Source: Limnomonas spitsbergensis
Taxonomy: Eukaryota; Chlorophyta; Chlorophyceae; Chlamydomonadales
Reading direction: 5' to 3'
Length of the DNA: 64,000 bases
Assembly: GCA_037349105.1 (NCBI GenBank)
Contig: JAYJMM010000119.1
Location: 2,615,001 to 2,679,000 of the forward strand
Part shown: one piece after another, positions 8,994 through 36,400 of the stretch
Layout: each line of letters opens with the position of its first letter
How positions within the stretch are numbered: position 1 is the first letter of the stretch
Notes under the pieces: model-generated
What the model was told of the DNA's origin: nothing
The model's input: only the letters and a program-made list of their open reading frames with translations
Database searches by the model: none
Made by a program: the position numbers and the translations under genes

Positions 8994-11900
8994 ATGACAG
9001 ACATAGATATAAATCCCGATAGGCACCAGCACCCTGACGCCCAGCGGAGAAGTGGGCGTCTGAGGGGGCTGGAGCCGGGTGTAAACCTGATGGAAGCTAG
9101 TGATGAGCACGCTGCTGAAGCCCTGTTGGTGGCGGCGAAGCTGGCAGGGCCAGTGGAACCGCCCGCAGGAGACAGCAAGGTGCCAGAACCGGGCCGCGTA
9201 CCGCCCAGAAAGGCAGGGGCGCAGGCAGACGGCTCAGCGCTAGTGACGCGTAAAGGCATCGGCCGAGGGGGTCCAGTGCCCGCCGATTTCAGGGGCAGCC
9301 TGGAATTCGAGCAGTGGCAGACTCAAGCGGGAACACCAGAGCTGATTTTGGATCAAGTAACGGAAGTGTCCCAGAGCTGTGACACGCGGCAGAACTGCGA
9401 GCCCGAGGCCACGCCCCAGCAGAATCCGCCCAGGGTGGCCAGGGTCGCACAACGGGTCAAAGACGAACCCAGCCAGCCGGATCAAAGGGCCGAGGAAGCC
9501 GCAGCACCAAGAGGGGTTGCAAGCTGTGATAAAGCCTGCCCAGACAAACCGCGAATGAAAGCAGAGGAAATGGAGGCCAGGAGTATGCCTGCAGGGGTCA
9601 AACACGAGGAAGCTGAGCTCCAGCCAGCAGCGGGCAGGCAGAGCTCGCAGGTCGGCAAGGAAAGGGAAAAATCAGCTGTGCCGGTAGGAAAGCCTTGGGC
9701 TGACCAAATTTCCGAGGAAGAACTGTCAGACCCAGTTCAAGAAGAGAAGGGGCAGCAGTCTAAGGCAGGGCTGCGTCCAAGGCAGCAGCTGCGACCGCGC
9801 AGGGCGCTGGTCAGAAGAGGAGCTGGATCCACAGTCTATGGGACGCCGCTGTCCAGGTTTCCGCCCAGTGTGGGCAGACCTGTGCAGAAATCCAAGGAGG
9901 GATCTAGCAGCCTGATGCAGAGAGACGACAGCCACAAGGAAATCCTGCGAGGATGTTTTCACGATCCATCAAGAGCGCAGGATACCAGCCCTAGTGAGCC
10001 AGAGCGCTCCAGGGCTGGGGGAGCAGTGTGCGGCGAAAAGGAGTCAGAAGGACATATGCAGCCGATCGGTTGGGCAGGAATTTTGCAGTGGGCAACGGAC
10101 CTGTGGAAGCAAGTTTGCTCCAGGACGTTCTTGCATTTCCAGGACCAGGTCACAGCTATTGAGGAGTTCAAGGCCCATCATCTGCGGGGATGGGCAACAA
10201 AGGCCATGCTGGGTATCCCCCACACAGGGCAGGACAGGGCAACGCTGTTAGCCGCCCTTGGACAGGTGTCCAAGGGAAGGGCGGGACGCGAAGCAGCACT
10301 GGCTGTTAAGGCCTTCGCAGACGAGTGGTGCAACGAGGTAACAGGAAATCAGGTGGAACCTGGATCCGAGCCAGAAGAGGAGGAGGACCAGGCATGGGAA
10401 GGATTTGAAACAGCAGTGCAGCGGCCGGAGGAGCTCAGGGAGGTGCAAAGGTGGCAGCAGCAGGCAAGAGCCGCGCCAACCCCAACACTCAGATCAGAGG
10501 CCTTCGAGGTCAGCAGCGAGCCAAGCCTCAGAGGGCGACCAAGGGGCAGGGAAGCGCCCAGAGCCAGCAGTCCAGCCGCCAGCGAAAGGGCGGAGTTGAC
10601 TAGCCGATCACTCGCCAGGATGGCAGAGCAAGGCACAGCAACACGCAGAGCAAGCAGGCAAGAGTCTTATGCGTTGCTACGCATAGTCGAGGACAAAGAG
10701 AACACATGCCAGGAAACCCAGGTGGATTACATCAAGGAATTCCTGAGGAACAGGCAGGCGGGCACAGCAAGTGGAACCAGGAGAAATGAGCCTGCAGGCA
10801 GCGCACGGAGCAGTGGTCCAAGAATGCAGGAAGCCAGATAGGAAACGCAGTCTGATTCCTATGCCAGAAATTACACAGGCGGGACGCAGCCAGGTTGGCA
10901 GAGCCAGGAGCCGCCCAGGGGGCAGGCATACAACAGAGAACAGCCAAACCGGCATAGCCAGGAGCAGCCCAGAGGGCAGGCAGATGGCAGGGAACATCCA
11001 AGCCAGCATAGCCAGGAGCCGCCCAGAGGGCAGGCAGAGGGCAGGGAACAGCCAAGCCAGCAAAGCCAGGAGCAACCCAGGGGACCAGCGGAACACAGCA
11101 GAGGGGTGAGGCAGGAACGGCAAGACCAGGAGCTGCCCAGGGGACAGGCAGAGCCTGGCAGAGCACAGTCTTGGAGGCCTGGCTCTGACAGCAGACCAGG
11201 CAGAAGCGAATCAGAACGGCCGCCACCCGAGGGAAGTAGAAGCTCTGCAGGAAAAGCAGGCAGGCAGCCATCACGAGAAGATCATGATCAGGAGGAGTAT
11301 TATTACAGACACGACAGATACCATTCAGGTCGCAGCCCATCGAGGGGCGGTGGTGGAGGATCTAGGTCGCGGTCAGAATCAGTAGATTCGGGACCAGGAG
11401 GAGCGGACAGGCGCAGGCCAGGAGCCAGGCAGGAGTCCAGCGACCAGGAAATGAAGAGGCTCGATAGGGAGCAGGCAAGGGTGAACCTGCAGCTGCAGCA
11501 GCAGATGGTCCTGCAGCTGGCAGGGGTAGCCAAATTCACCAAAATCCCGGCCATCCAAGGCAACGTGCCAGTATTGGATATGTCGCACCCAGGCGCGGTT
11601 GCAGCCAGGAAATATTGCCAGGCATGTGGATATTGGGGATCGCACAACAGGATGGCGCTGTCAGATGACCCGCCAGCGCTGGCTGTGGTGGCCGGAGAAA
11701 TAGCTGGGTCGTGCCAGTCGCCATCAGCTATGACGATGTTGGTGAAATCACTGGTCAAGCTGTGGGACAGCAAGCCGGCTAGCGTGGGGCCGCTGATGGT
11801 AGCCATCAGGGCGGCGCCCCATGCAGGAGACAGGGCTGCCAGAGAAGCAGAAAGGATAAGGGGGATGTGGGTTGCCCCAGCAGAGGAGCAGTGTTGTGAA

Positions 11901-14537
11901 GCCTCGCTGCTAACCTTGTGGATCAAGGTAGTTCAAGCAGAAGTGGGGAAGCCAACCTCGGAAGAGAGGACAGCCATCTCCAACCTCAGGCTAGGAGTGA
12001 AGACCACTCTCGATCCTGACGTCAAGCCAGAGGAGACGGTGGAAGCATTTGCTCACAGAGTGCTGTCGACAGCAGAGTTGCTGCAGATCTCAAGGGATGC
12101 AGTGGACCACTTTGGCAGGAGGCACTCGGTCTCGCATCTGTTCCATGACGGACTTCCAGCGCTCGCTAAAGCCAAACTGAGCAAGTTTGTTATGACCGTA
12201 CCAGGGTACCTCAGCATGACAGACGAAGATCAGATTGCAGTGCTCACACAGCAGGTGGTGCTGTGGGAGAAGTTTGCCCTGGAAATGGGGGACCTAGGAG
12301 GCGCAAGCCTCAAACAGATGGCCAGTGGGCCTGGCCAGGGAGAGGCGCAGTCCAACAGAACGAGGAAGGAGAGAACAGGACAGTGGGAGATGCGGACACG
12401 CCTTGAAGGGGCAGGGAACCCCGCAGGAGCAGCAGCTGCCCAGCAACAGCGGAGTGACAAACCCAGAGGAGTTACCTGGGCAGATCAATCAGGGGCACCA
12501 AATTACAGCGCAGAAGGCGCTGCAGGGGCAGCCAAGGCATGCTACCAGTGTGGTAGCACGGCGCACCTGGCCAGGGACTGCAGGGCGCCCAGGCCCAGGG
12601 ATGAGCGCAGGCCGGCGCCACTCGCTACTGACATTGCAGCTGGGCAGGCAAGGCCGCCGCAGCAGCAGTACCCGCTCCCACCAAGGCCACAGCAGGGTCA
12701 GCCTGCAGGCAGACCGTACGAGCGGAATCAGAACAAAAGGCAGTACCAACGGCCGGGGCCTGGCCAGGGGGGTCAGGCTCAGCAAGCGGCACACGTATCT
12801 CACCTAAGCAGCCCAACGGGGCAAGCCGAGCCAGAGGGCTGGCAACAGACTATGGCAGAGATGCTCAGCGAGTCTGTAGCACTCATGACGCAGGTTGGGC
12901 TGGTGCCCAAATCCGCAGGATTCAAACAGGCGGCTCACAACGCTCGTCCTAGGTCATTCTTGCCAGAACCCTGTCCGGAGGAGGAACCTGAGCAAAGGCT
13001 CGTGGAACCTGCCTCCAGGAAGGGAGCAAAGAGACTGGTTTTGAGCAAATTAGCTGACGATATGTCTGACATCCGACTGCAGGTGTTCAAGTTGAACGAG
13101 AGGCTGACGGCGCTGTCATTCACCACTATGCCCATGGGTTCAGAAGACCACAGGGGTAAGGCCAGTAAAGGCAGGCAGGAAAGCAAGGTGGTCACAGCTG
13201 CACCAAGGCTGCAGTATTTTAAGAATGACAGAAGCAACCTGGAGCAATGTGTGGGACTAATGGTCAAAGGAAAGGTCCTGGTGGCCCAGAAGGCCCTCAT
13301 GGACTCAGCATGCTCCTGTCATGTGATCACAGTCAACATTGCAGAACAATTAGTCGCCATGGGGGCAGAACTGATCCGGACGGATGAGAAGATCCGCACG
13401 ACAGACAATGCAGGGGCAGATCTGTATGGGGTGCTGTTCATTTATGTGGTGTACGGATATGGTGGGCCCAATGCTATTATGGAACCCACGGTGGTCAGGG
13501 TCGTAAAAACGCCACCCGATGCATACGAACACTTGGTGGGGAACCCAGAGTTTCTCAAGTACAATGGGGTGTTGGAGGCAGCAGGAAGGCTGACCTTACG
13601 CCCCAGAGATGGTCCCCAGACAGTGCGAGGGGTCAGGGACCTGACGCTGCCGCTGGTCCTAGCATCCCCAGCAGGGGGGTACCAGGCAGCAGCAGTAGCA
13701 TGGGCAGGAATCCAGTGTGGATTTGCAGAAAGGGAAGGGTGGCCCGCGGCCAGTGTAGAGGAAGAACACGAGCCGCTCTTACAGCATGCCATGGCCACAC
13801 ACGCAGGTGCCGCCATGAGGACAGACCAGAAGGTGGGACAGAGCCGCGGAACAGCCGCAGGTGCAGGCAGAAGCACCGCTGATGCGGGCAGGAGCAGCCG
13901 TGGGGGCCCACAGGAGACCGCTTCCAGGCCGCGCCAGTGCGGGCAAGCGCAGGCTGCAGTGCCCAGGGAGGTCAAGGTGGATGCCAAGGCCGCTGCGTCA
14001 CAGCAAGGCCAGGCAGCAGCACAGGCAGAGGCCAATGCTGGGGTAGCAATGGCACTCAAGGCAGAGTCGAAGTCGGCATACCAAAAGGAGATCATCAGGA
14101 GGTGCATGGAGGCAAGCCCACGCCACCCATGTGTCTTGTGCGGAGAACCCTGGCCCGCACTCACCAGAGGAGTGTGACCAGAGAATCCGGAAGATACTGC
14201 AGAAGCCTGCGGCAGGCCCCGCAGCCCAGGGGACATCACCAGGAGCCAAAAGGCGGGTAAACTTTGGAGGAGCCGCAGCAGCAAGAGCTGCACCAGCAGG
14301 ATCAAGCAGGCGCTCGGAGGTGCGAGTGCCTGGCAAAGACGAGAGGGCCTGTGCGGCTGATGGGGGCGTTAGGGAAGACGCCCCAGAAGCAGCAGGCGGA
14401 ACGCAAGGGGTAACAGCAAACCGCGGACAGCAGGAGCCTGGCGGCAAGGAGGAGAGTGAAGAACCAGAGGAGTCAGAGGAGGAAGAGGGCCCTAAGCAAA
14501 GGACCAGTCAGAAGTACATGCTTGTGCTGAGGCTGCA
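8994..14537 (+). pseudogene. element A polyprotein, 5' part (Gag-like, zinc knuckle, protease)
   Basis: Aligned with element B, the start is [15 protein letters not shown] at 8994. The frame carries the first zinc knuckle ([14 protein letters not shown]) and the retropepsin-like [13 protein letters not shown]. It is broken by TAG at 10839-10841 (GAG to TAG relative to B) and by one extra C near 14150, which derails the second knuckle (CVLCGEP...). Element B is inserted at 14537/14538 inside the coiled-coil region (VLRL...). The reading frame resumes at 33487. Confidence 0.85.
14534..14537. repeat. left target site duplication of element B (TGCA)
   Basis: Element A reads ...AGGCTGCA before element B and TGCAGCAACAAG after it; the uninterrupted homologous sequence in element B is AGGCTGCAGCAACAAG. 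Four bases are therefore duplicated. Confidence 0.9.
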
Positions 14538-15169
14538 TGTCACAGTATATTACAGTATACGTGACAGAACCGTTTAGGCCGCAGTTAGCGTCATCGGTGA
14601 CTCCGCAGCTTCTCTGCGGAGTCTTCGGATTTGAGCTGAGACCTAGAAACCCGCTTACGCAGGATAAGTTTGACAGGTTCTACCGTACTCTGTATTGGGC
14701 CTGCCGGGTCCCTGTATCCCGGCAATTGCCTTGGCTAGTTACTTCGTCCCTTTCTAAAGGACAGACCTCTATTTGTAACAAGCACCGGACGTCTTCGAGA
14801 CCTACAAGCTTACACATAAGTCAGTACCTTAATTCGAGTCAAGCCTAGCTCAGCCTCCGCTGAACTAGCTGGAGACAAGTACCCCAGTAAGAGAAACGAG
14901 ACCCTGCAGAAGAAGAAGTACGCAGTCTACGTCCCGTCCATCTCTCCGCGTGATACGCGGTAAGTGCCCTTAACATAGCCCTGCTGGTTCGCGACCAGAC
15001 GGCCAGAAGGCCTATGCCCCTAAGTCAATTGCTATATACACAAATAACCAGCCAGCTGCTTAACTCGAAGAGCACTCGCAGCCAGTGAATAGTCACTGAG
15101 CCTGCCCGTAGGCGTCCATCACTGCCGTGAGGAAAGAAGTCCGCCACGGACCTGAAGCGCACCTCGCGT
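14538..15169 (+). repeat. A1 terminal repeat of element B
   Basis: 632 bp, repeated as A2 at 32622-33253. It opens with a near-perfect 29-nt palindrome (14538-14566; arms TGTCAC/GTGACA and GTATA/TATAC). A strong hairpin follows at 14599-14623 (10-bp stem GACTCCGCAG, 5-nt loop). At 14740-14762 lies the segment complementary to the PBS-like site, and at 14774-14778 TGTAA. In ordinary LTR terms it would hold part of U3, R and U5. Confidence 0.92.
14774..14778 (+). terminator. TGTAA poly(A)-type signal in A1 (counterpart in A2 at 32858-32862)
   Basis: TGTAA is the usual polyadenylation signal in volvocalean algae. It sits about 35 nt after the inferred RNA start and is repeated in A2, where it would end a transcript that began in A1 and give a short R region of some 50 nt. 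This is inference from position. Confidence 0.4.
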
Positions 15170-15192
15170 GTCCTTTAGAAAGGGACGAAGTA
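15170..15192 (+). promoter_or_regulatory. candidate self-priming primer-binding site of element B
   Basis: These 23 nt directly follow A1, the place of an LTR-element PBS. They are the exact reverse complement of 14740-14762 inside A1. No match to a tRNA 3' end (which would show TGG at its start) is seen. By analogy with the fungal Tf1 family, whose RNA 5' end folds back onto the PBS and primes reverse transcription, this is a candidate self-primer. Confidence 0.6.
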
Positions 15193-31660
<16,468 letters not shown>

Positions 31661-32390
31661 AGCCCGGAGCGGCAAGGCCGCTGAGCACGTGACGTCACCC
31701 ACGCCGTAACTGGCAAGGAGCGGGAAGGCGCCTACAGAGCAGAAGTGCAGATGCAGCGCGGCCTGTCCTAGTACCCGGTAGGCAGTGGGCCAGCAGCCAG
31801 CGGACCAAAGACGGAAGACGCAGGAGTAGAGTTACGGCAGCTTCATGAAAATTTGTTTCTCAAACACCATAGCAGCAGGGCTACGGTAGTACATATGTTA
31901 TAAGGATGATGAACGAGGAGAATTAGTCAACTCGGGCAATGATAGCACGGTGGGAGGCGGATCACGCTGCTACGGCGCACAAACCCTGTGGCCATTAAAG
32001 ACCAGGCGGCTATGGCGCAGTGGGGCGAGAGCAGCGGTTGTTCTTAGCTTGACCTGATAACTTTGAAATTTCTCTGTTTGCTAGCCAGTAGTGGGCTGAA
32101 CAGCTTGAGTTTTTAGGGTTCTGCGCATTGCGCTTCAGCTGAAACTCGGTTAATTGTTATTTCCAGATTTGCAAAAGGCCTGAACCAGGCAGATTCGTAG
32201 ACGGCCTGAACCAGGCAAGATTTTAAACGGCCTGAACCAGGCAAATTTGTAGAAAGAAGGAACCAGGCATATTTGCAGATGATGATTTGAGCTTCTACGT
32301 ACATATTTTTTCAGAAGTTTATTTCAGTACCACCCCTTTTCCGGCTCCCCGCGCACGCCTGGAGGGCTTAACGCTGGGGAGCGGGGGGCG
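31661..32390 (+). other. 3' untranslated region of element B with hairpin repeats and G-rich tract
   Basis: Non-coding. At 32176-32277 there are three full copies and one partial copy of a roughly 26-nt unit containing the self-complementary GCCTGAACCAGGC; element A has only one copy (near 42095-42110). At 32376-32390 the G-rich GGGGAGCGGGGGGCG directly precedes B1 and is the best polypurine-tract candidate for plus-strand priming, though two C residues interrupt it. Confidence 0.7.
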
Positions 32391-32619
32391 AGTAAAGTAG
32401 TAGGGGCGGTACCCACGAGGCGGAGACTGCTATGCAGAGGCTTCCAGTTAGGAACTTCCAGTACAGTTATCTTGTTGACACACTCTTGTCTGAAGTACAA
32501 GGAGCATGAGTGTACGGTGATGTACCGTGTTTGTGAGTAGAGGACACCTCTCTAAGGTGTCCTGACCGGAGTTTACGGTATTTACCATAGTATTGCAGTT
32601 ACTGCTTTATGGTGCGACA
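32391..32619 (+). repeat. B1 repeat of element B
   Basis: 229 bp from AGTAAAGTAG to GCGACA, identical to B2 (33254-33482) by eye. It includes a hairpin with a 9-bp stem (AGGACACCT/AGGTGTCCT) at 32541-32563. It is followed by gc (32620-32621) and A2, so that the junction reads GACAGCTGTC, a perfect palindrome. Confidence 0.92.
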
Positions 32620-32621
32620 GC

Positions 32622-33253
32622 TGTCACAGTATATTACAGTATACGTGACAGAACCGTTTAGGCCGCAGTTAGCGTCATCGGTGACTCCGCAGCTTCTCTG
32701 CGGAGTCTTCGGATTTGAGCTGAGACCTAGAAACCCGCTTACGCAGGATAAGTTTGACAGGTTCTACCGTACTCTGTATTGGGCCTGCCGGGTCCCTGTA
32801 TCCCGGCAATTGCCTTGGCTAGTTACTTCGTCCCTTTCTAAAGGACAGACCTCTATTTGTAACAAGCACCGGACGTCTTCGAGACCTACAAGCTTACACA
32901 TAAGTCAGTACCTTAATTCGAGTCAAGCCTAGCTCAGCCTCCGCTGAACTAGCTGGAGACAAGTACCCCAGTAAGAGAAACGAGACCCTGCAGAAGAAGA
33001 AGTACGCAGTCTACGTCCCGTCCATCTCTCCGCGTGATACGCGGTAAGTGCCCTTAACATAGCCCTGCTGGTTCGCGACCAGACGGCCAGAAGGCCTATG
33101 CCCCTAAGTCAATTGCTATATACACAAATAACCAGCCAGCTGCTTAACTCGAAGAGCACTCGCAGCCAGTGAATAGTCACTGAGCCTGCCCGTAGGCGTC
33201 CATCACTGCCGTGAGGAAAGAAGTCCGCCACGGACCTGAAGCGCACCTCGCGT
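32622..33253 (+). repeat. A2 repeat of element B
   Basis: 632 bp, identical to A1 (14538-15169) by eye. Lies between B1 and B2. Confidence 0.92.
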
Positions 33254-33482
33254 AGTAAAGTAGTAGGGGCGGTACCCACGAGGCGGAGACTGCTATGCAG
33301 AGGCTTCCAGTTAGGAACTTCCAGTACAGTTATCTTGTTGACACACTCTTGTCTGAAGTACAAGGAGCATGAGTGTACGGTGATGTACCGTGTTTGTGAG
33401 TAGAGGACACCTCTCTAAGGTGTCCTGACCGGAGTTTACGGTATTTACCATAGTATTGCAGTTACTGCTTTATGGTGCGACA
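33254..33482 (+). repeat. B2 repeat of element B
   Basis: 229 bp, identical to B1, forming the right end of the element (GCGACA at 33482). Confidence 0.92.
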
Positions 33483-33486
33483 TGCA
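33483..33486. repeat. right target site duplication of element B (TGCA)
   Basis: Second copy of the TGCA duplicated on insertion into element A. Confidence 0.9.
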
Positions 33487-36400
33487 GCAACAAGTGGGGT
33501 TGCTGCAGCAAGACGTCAAGGCAAGAGAAGAGCTGCTGTACCGCCAGGCGGCTGCAACCATTGAATACCTGAGGTTGCAGCAGGTCAGGTGGACAGGCCT
33601 CCATGATGCCAACATACGGCTCACGGAGGTACAGCAGCAGTACGTCTTGCGTGCAGACCAGCTGCGAGCACTGTACGCCAACCTCGGGAACCAGCAGGCA
33701 GGAGAGCCGCTGCAGTCCACAATCCCTGGAGACCCGGAGCTGGCAGAGCATATGGGAATCATGCTTCAAACTGCGGCCGAGCTCGCAGAAGAGGACGAGG
33801 GTCTGAGCCAGGAGCAGCTGCAGGAACAGGAGCAGCAAGCCACTGGTCAGCAAGGACCAGGGGGCAGTGGTGGGGCCAGGCAGGCCAGAGGGGAGAAGCG
33901 AGTGCAGCACAGGGGGTCAACCCCAGATGTCGCAATACACACAGAAACCAGAGAGCGCAGCAGGAGTGCGCAGAGGGCTCGCAGTGTAGAACGCCGCGGG
34001 ACGGTACCTACACCGGAAGCTCGAACCCAGCGGCCAGACCGCGATGATAGCTTCGACCGGCCTAGAGGCAGGAGGCAGCAGTCACCCAGCGGGGATCGCG
34101 GGAGCCAGCCCAGGGGCAGGTCACAAGAGCGAGGCACAGGTAGCCACGCCAGGCCATACCAGCCGGAAGGGAGCATGCAGGATAGAAGAGGAGCCCCAGG
34201 CCAGAGTCCGCCGGGCAGGGCCCAGGCAGGGCGCAGCTGGATGGGGGGACAGAGAAGTGTCCTCGGACCCCACGATGGGGGACTGTGCTTCAACTGTGGG
34301 AAGCCAGGGCACTACGCCAATGCGTGCCCAGAGCAGGGAGAGGCACCGCAGCCAGGGGACAGCAGCCAGTTTGACCGATCGCGGGCAGCAGGAGGCCCGG
34401 AAAGGAGCTGGGGAGTCAGGGGACCTGGCAGGAGCCAGGAGGTTGAGGAAGACAACATGAGGCGGGCTTATGAAGCCGCCAAGGAGGTCTCCTTTGAAGA
34501 ATGGAAAAAGCAGCAGGAGACAGCTGGACCGAGTGAGCTGCCAGGCCCGCCAGGACGGCCGGGGCCAGCAGGGCAGTCTTACAACTCCAGGTACCCCGGA
34601 GGGCAACGCGGACACAGGCGGCGAGGTAGCGGGAGCAGCCACCAGGACCCGGGATTGGCTCAGCAGGCAGGGTCACCACCCAGGGGCCAAGGGGGCAGCA
34701 GCTATGAGTCCAGAGGACAATACGGCGGGGGCCGTTAGGACCCATCACAGTACCACCTCTCTGTCCAACACTGTCAGATGGGAAGAGGAGGACAGAGGGC
34801 TGCAGCGCAGCCGCAGCAGGGGCGAGAGGCCCGCTGCATGGAATGAGGATTCCCGGTTCACCCAGAGCGGTACAGGGCGCCGGGACAGGTCGGGCAGCAG
34901 AGGGCGGGTTCGCCCTGAGCCAGACCCGCCGAGATTGCCAGAGAGCAGGTGCTTCGTGCAGTGGTACCGCCTGGGGGAAGAAATGCCAGAGGCGTCGTCT
35001 TCAGAGGCTATGATCACTCTGCCGGCACAGTCCAAGGATGGGCTTTGTAGGTTGCAGAACCACAGGCTCCTGGAAGGCAGGTCGCAGACGTGTGTCAACA
35101 TAGCGGCAGCCATGCAGGCAGTGGCCAGACTGATCTTTCCATGGGACGCGGTGACAGCAGTCCTGCTGGGTGCAGCACTCAAGGGGTTCATACAACCCAG
35201 CACAAGGATGGAGGATTATATGCAGAGGGGATGGTCACAGCACCCCATCTACGCATACTGCGTCAGCGAGATGGTGGACCTAGCCGTCAAAGAAGGCATC
35301 ACAGCGGTAGCCGCAGCCGACAGGGCGCACCCAGACGTGCCGGATAGCACGCGCACCGAGGGGGTGTGGCAGGGTGCGCAGCCCGGGTTCATGCGCACGC
35401 CATGGGCGGAGGACTGCGTCCACCAGTTGATGGAGCACCCCGCTCTCAGAGACCGCGCTTTCTACGTGCCAGTGCAGGCCTTAAGAGAGCACGGAGGGGG
35501 TGACAGGTCTGAGGATGGAACCTACAGCGGGGCAGGGCTGTGCCATGCCGATAGGCCACGGCGGTGTGAGGCCACCGTTGAGGCGTCGGTCACCATCCCC
35601 AGGATGGTCGCAGGGCAAGCTGTACCGTGGGGAGTGGCTCCTGGGGAAGCCAGGGCAGCCATCCCAGTTCAGCAGCTGGTAACTTACTACTACGAGGAGC
35701 TGGAAGAGGGAGAGCTGCCTGTTTCAGCGGCATGGATCCACATGCATGCGTCGCGGGATGATATGCCAGTCTTCCTGTTCGCAAGGTGCGAAGGGAATGT
35801 GGCGATCACCAAGTGCGCATCAGTCGACGAGGCAGAGTTCCACGCGCACACGCACGCCAGGGGAGCAGACCCAGCGACATGGGCAGTCATGCTCATGGCG
35901 TTGCAACGGGTTCTGCTTCCGGGACAGCTGTCGGCAGCCATGAGGCATGTCTGGGGCGTGGATGATCAGTGGGCGCTGCTGGAAATGACAGACTGCCCCA
36001 CATGGCCATATGGGGCCCAGAGGTCGCCAGCGGATGGACCCATGTGGGAAGACGAGGAGGAGTTCGCGCGCTCGCCATTCGCAGTGGAACGGTTAGAAGC
36101 GTGCGTGCACCAGTGGGTGCGCTGGGAGAGAAGAGCGTGGCGCGACAACAGGGCCAGCAGCGTGGGCTCTTATTGGCAGGCAAACGGCATATGACAGTAC
36201 AGCTGTGGAGGCAGGCGCACCCGGCAGGGGTGCGCACGCTGCATCCCTTGTTCAGAGGAGCGGGATCGGATACCTACATGGAGGAACTGGAAGAGCTGAG
36301 GACTCAGCCCGTGCTGGGACGCTGGATACTGGGCAGGTGGGGTTCTCGCTATTGGGACCCCGCGGCCGACAGTGACGGACCAATCCAGGACGCATACCAG

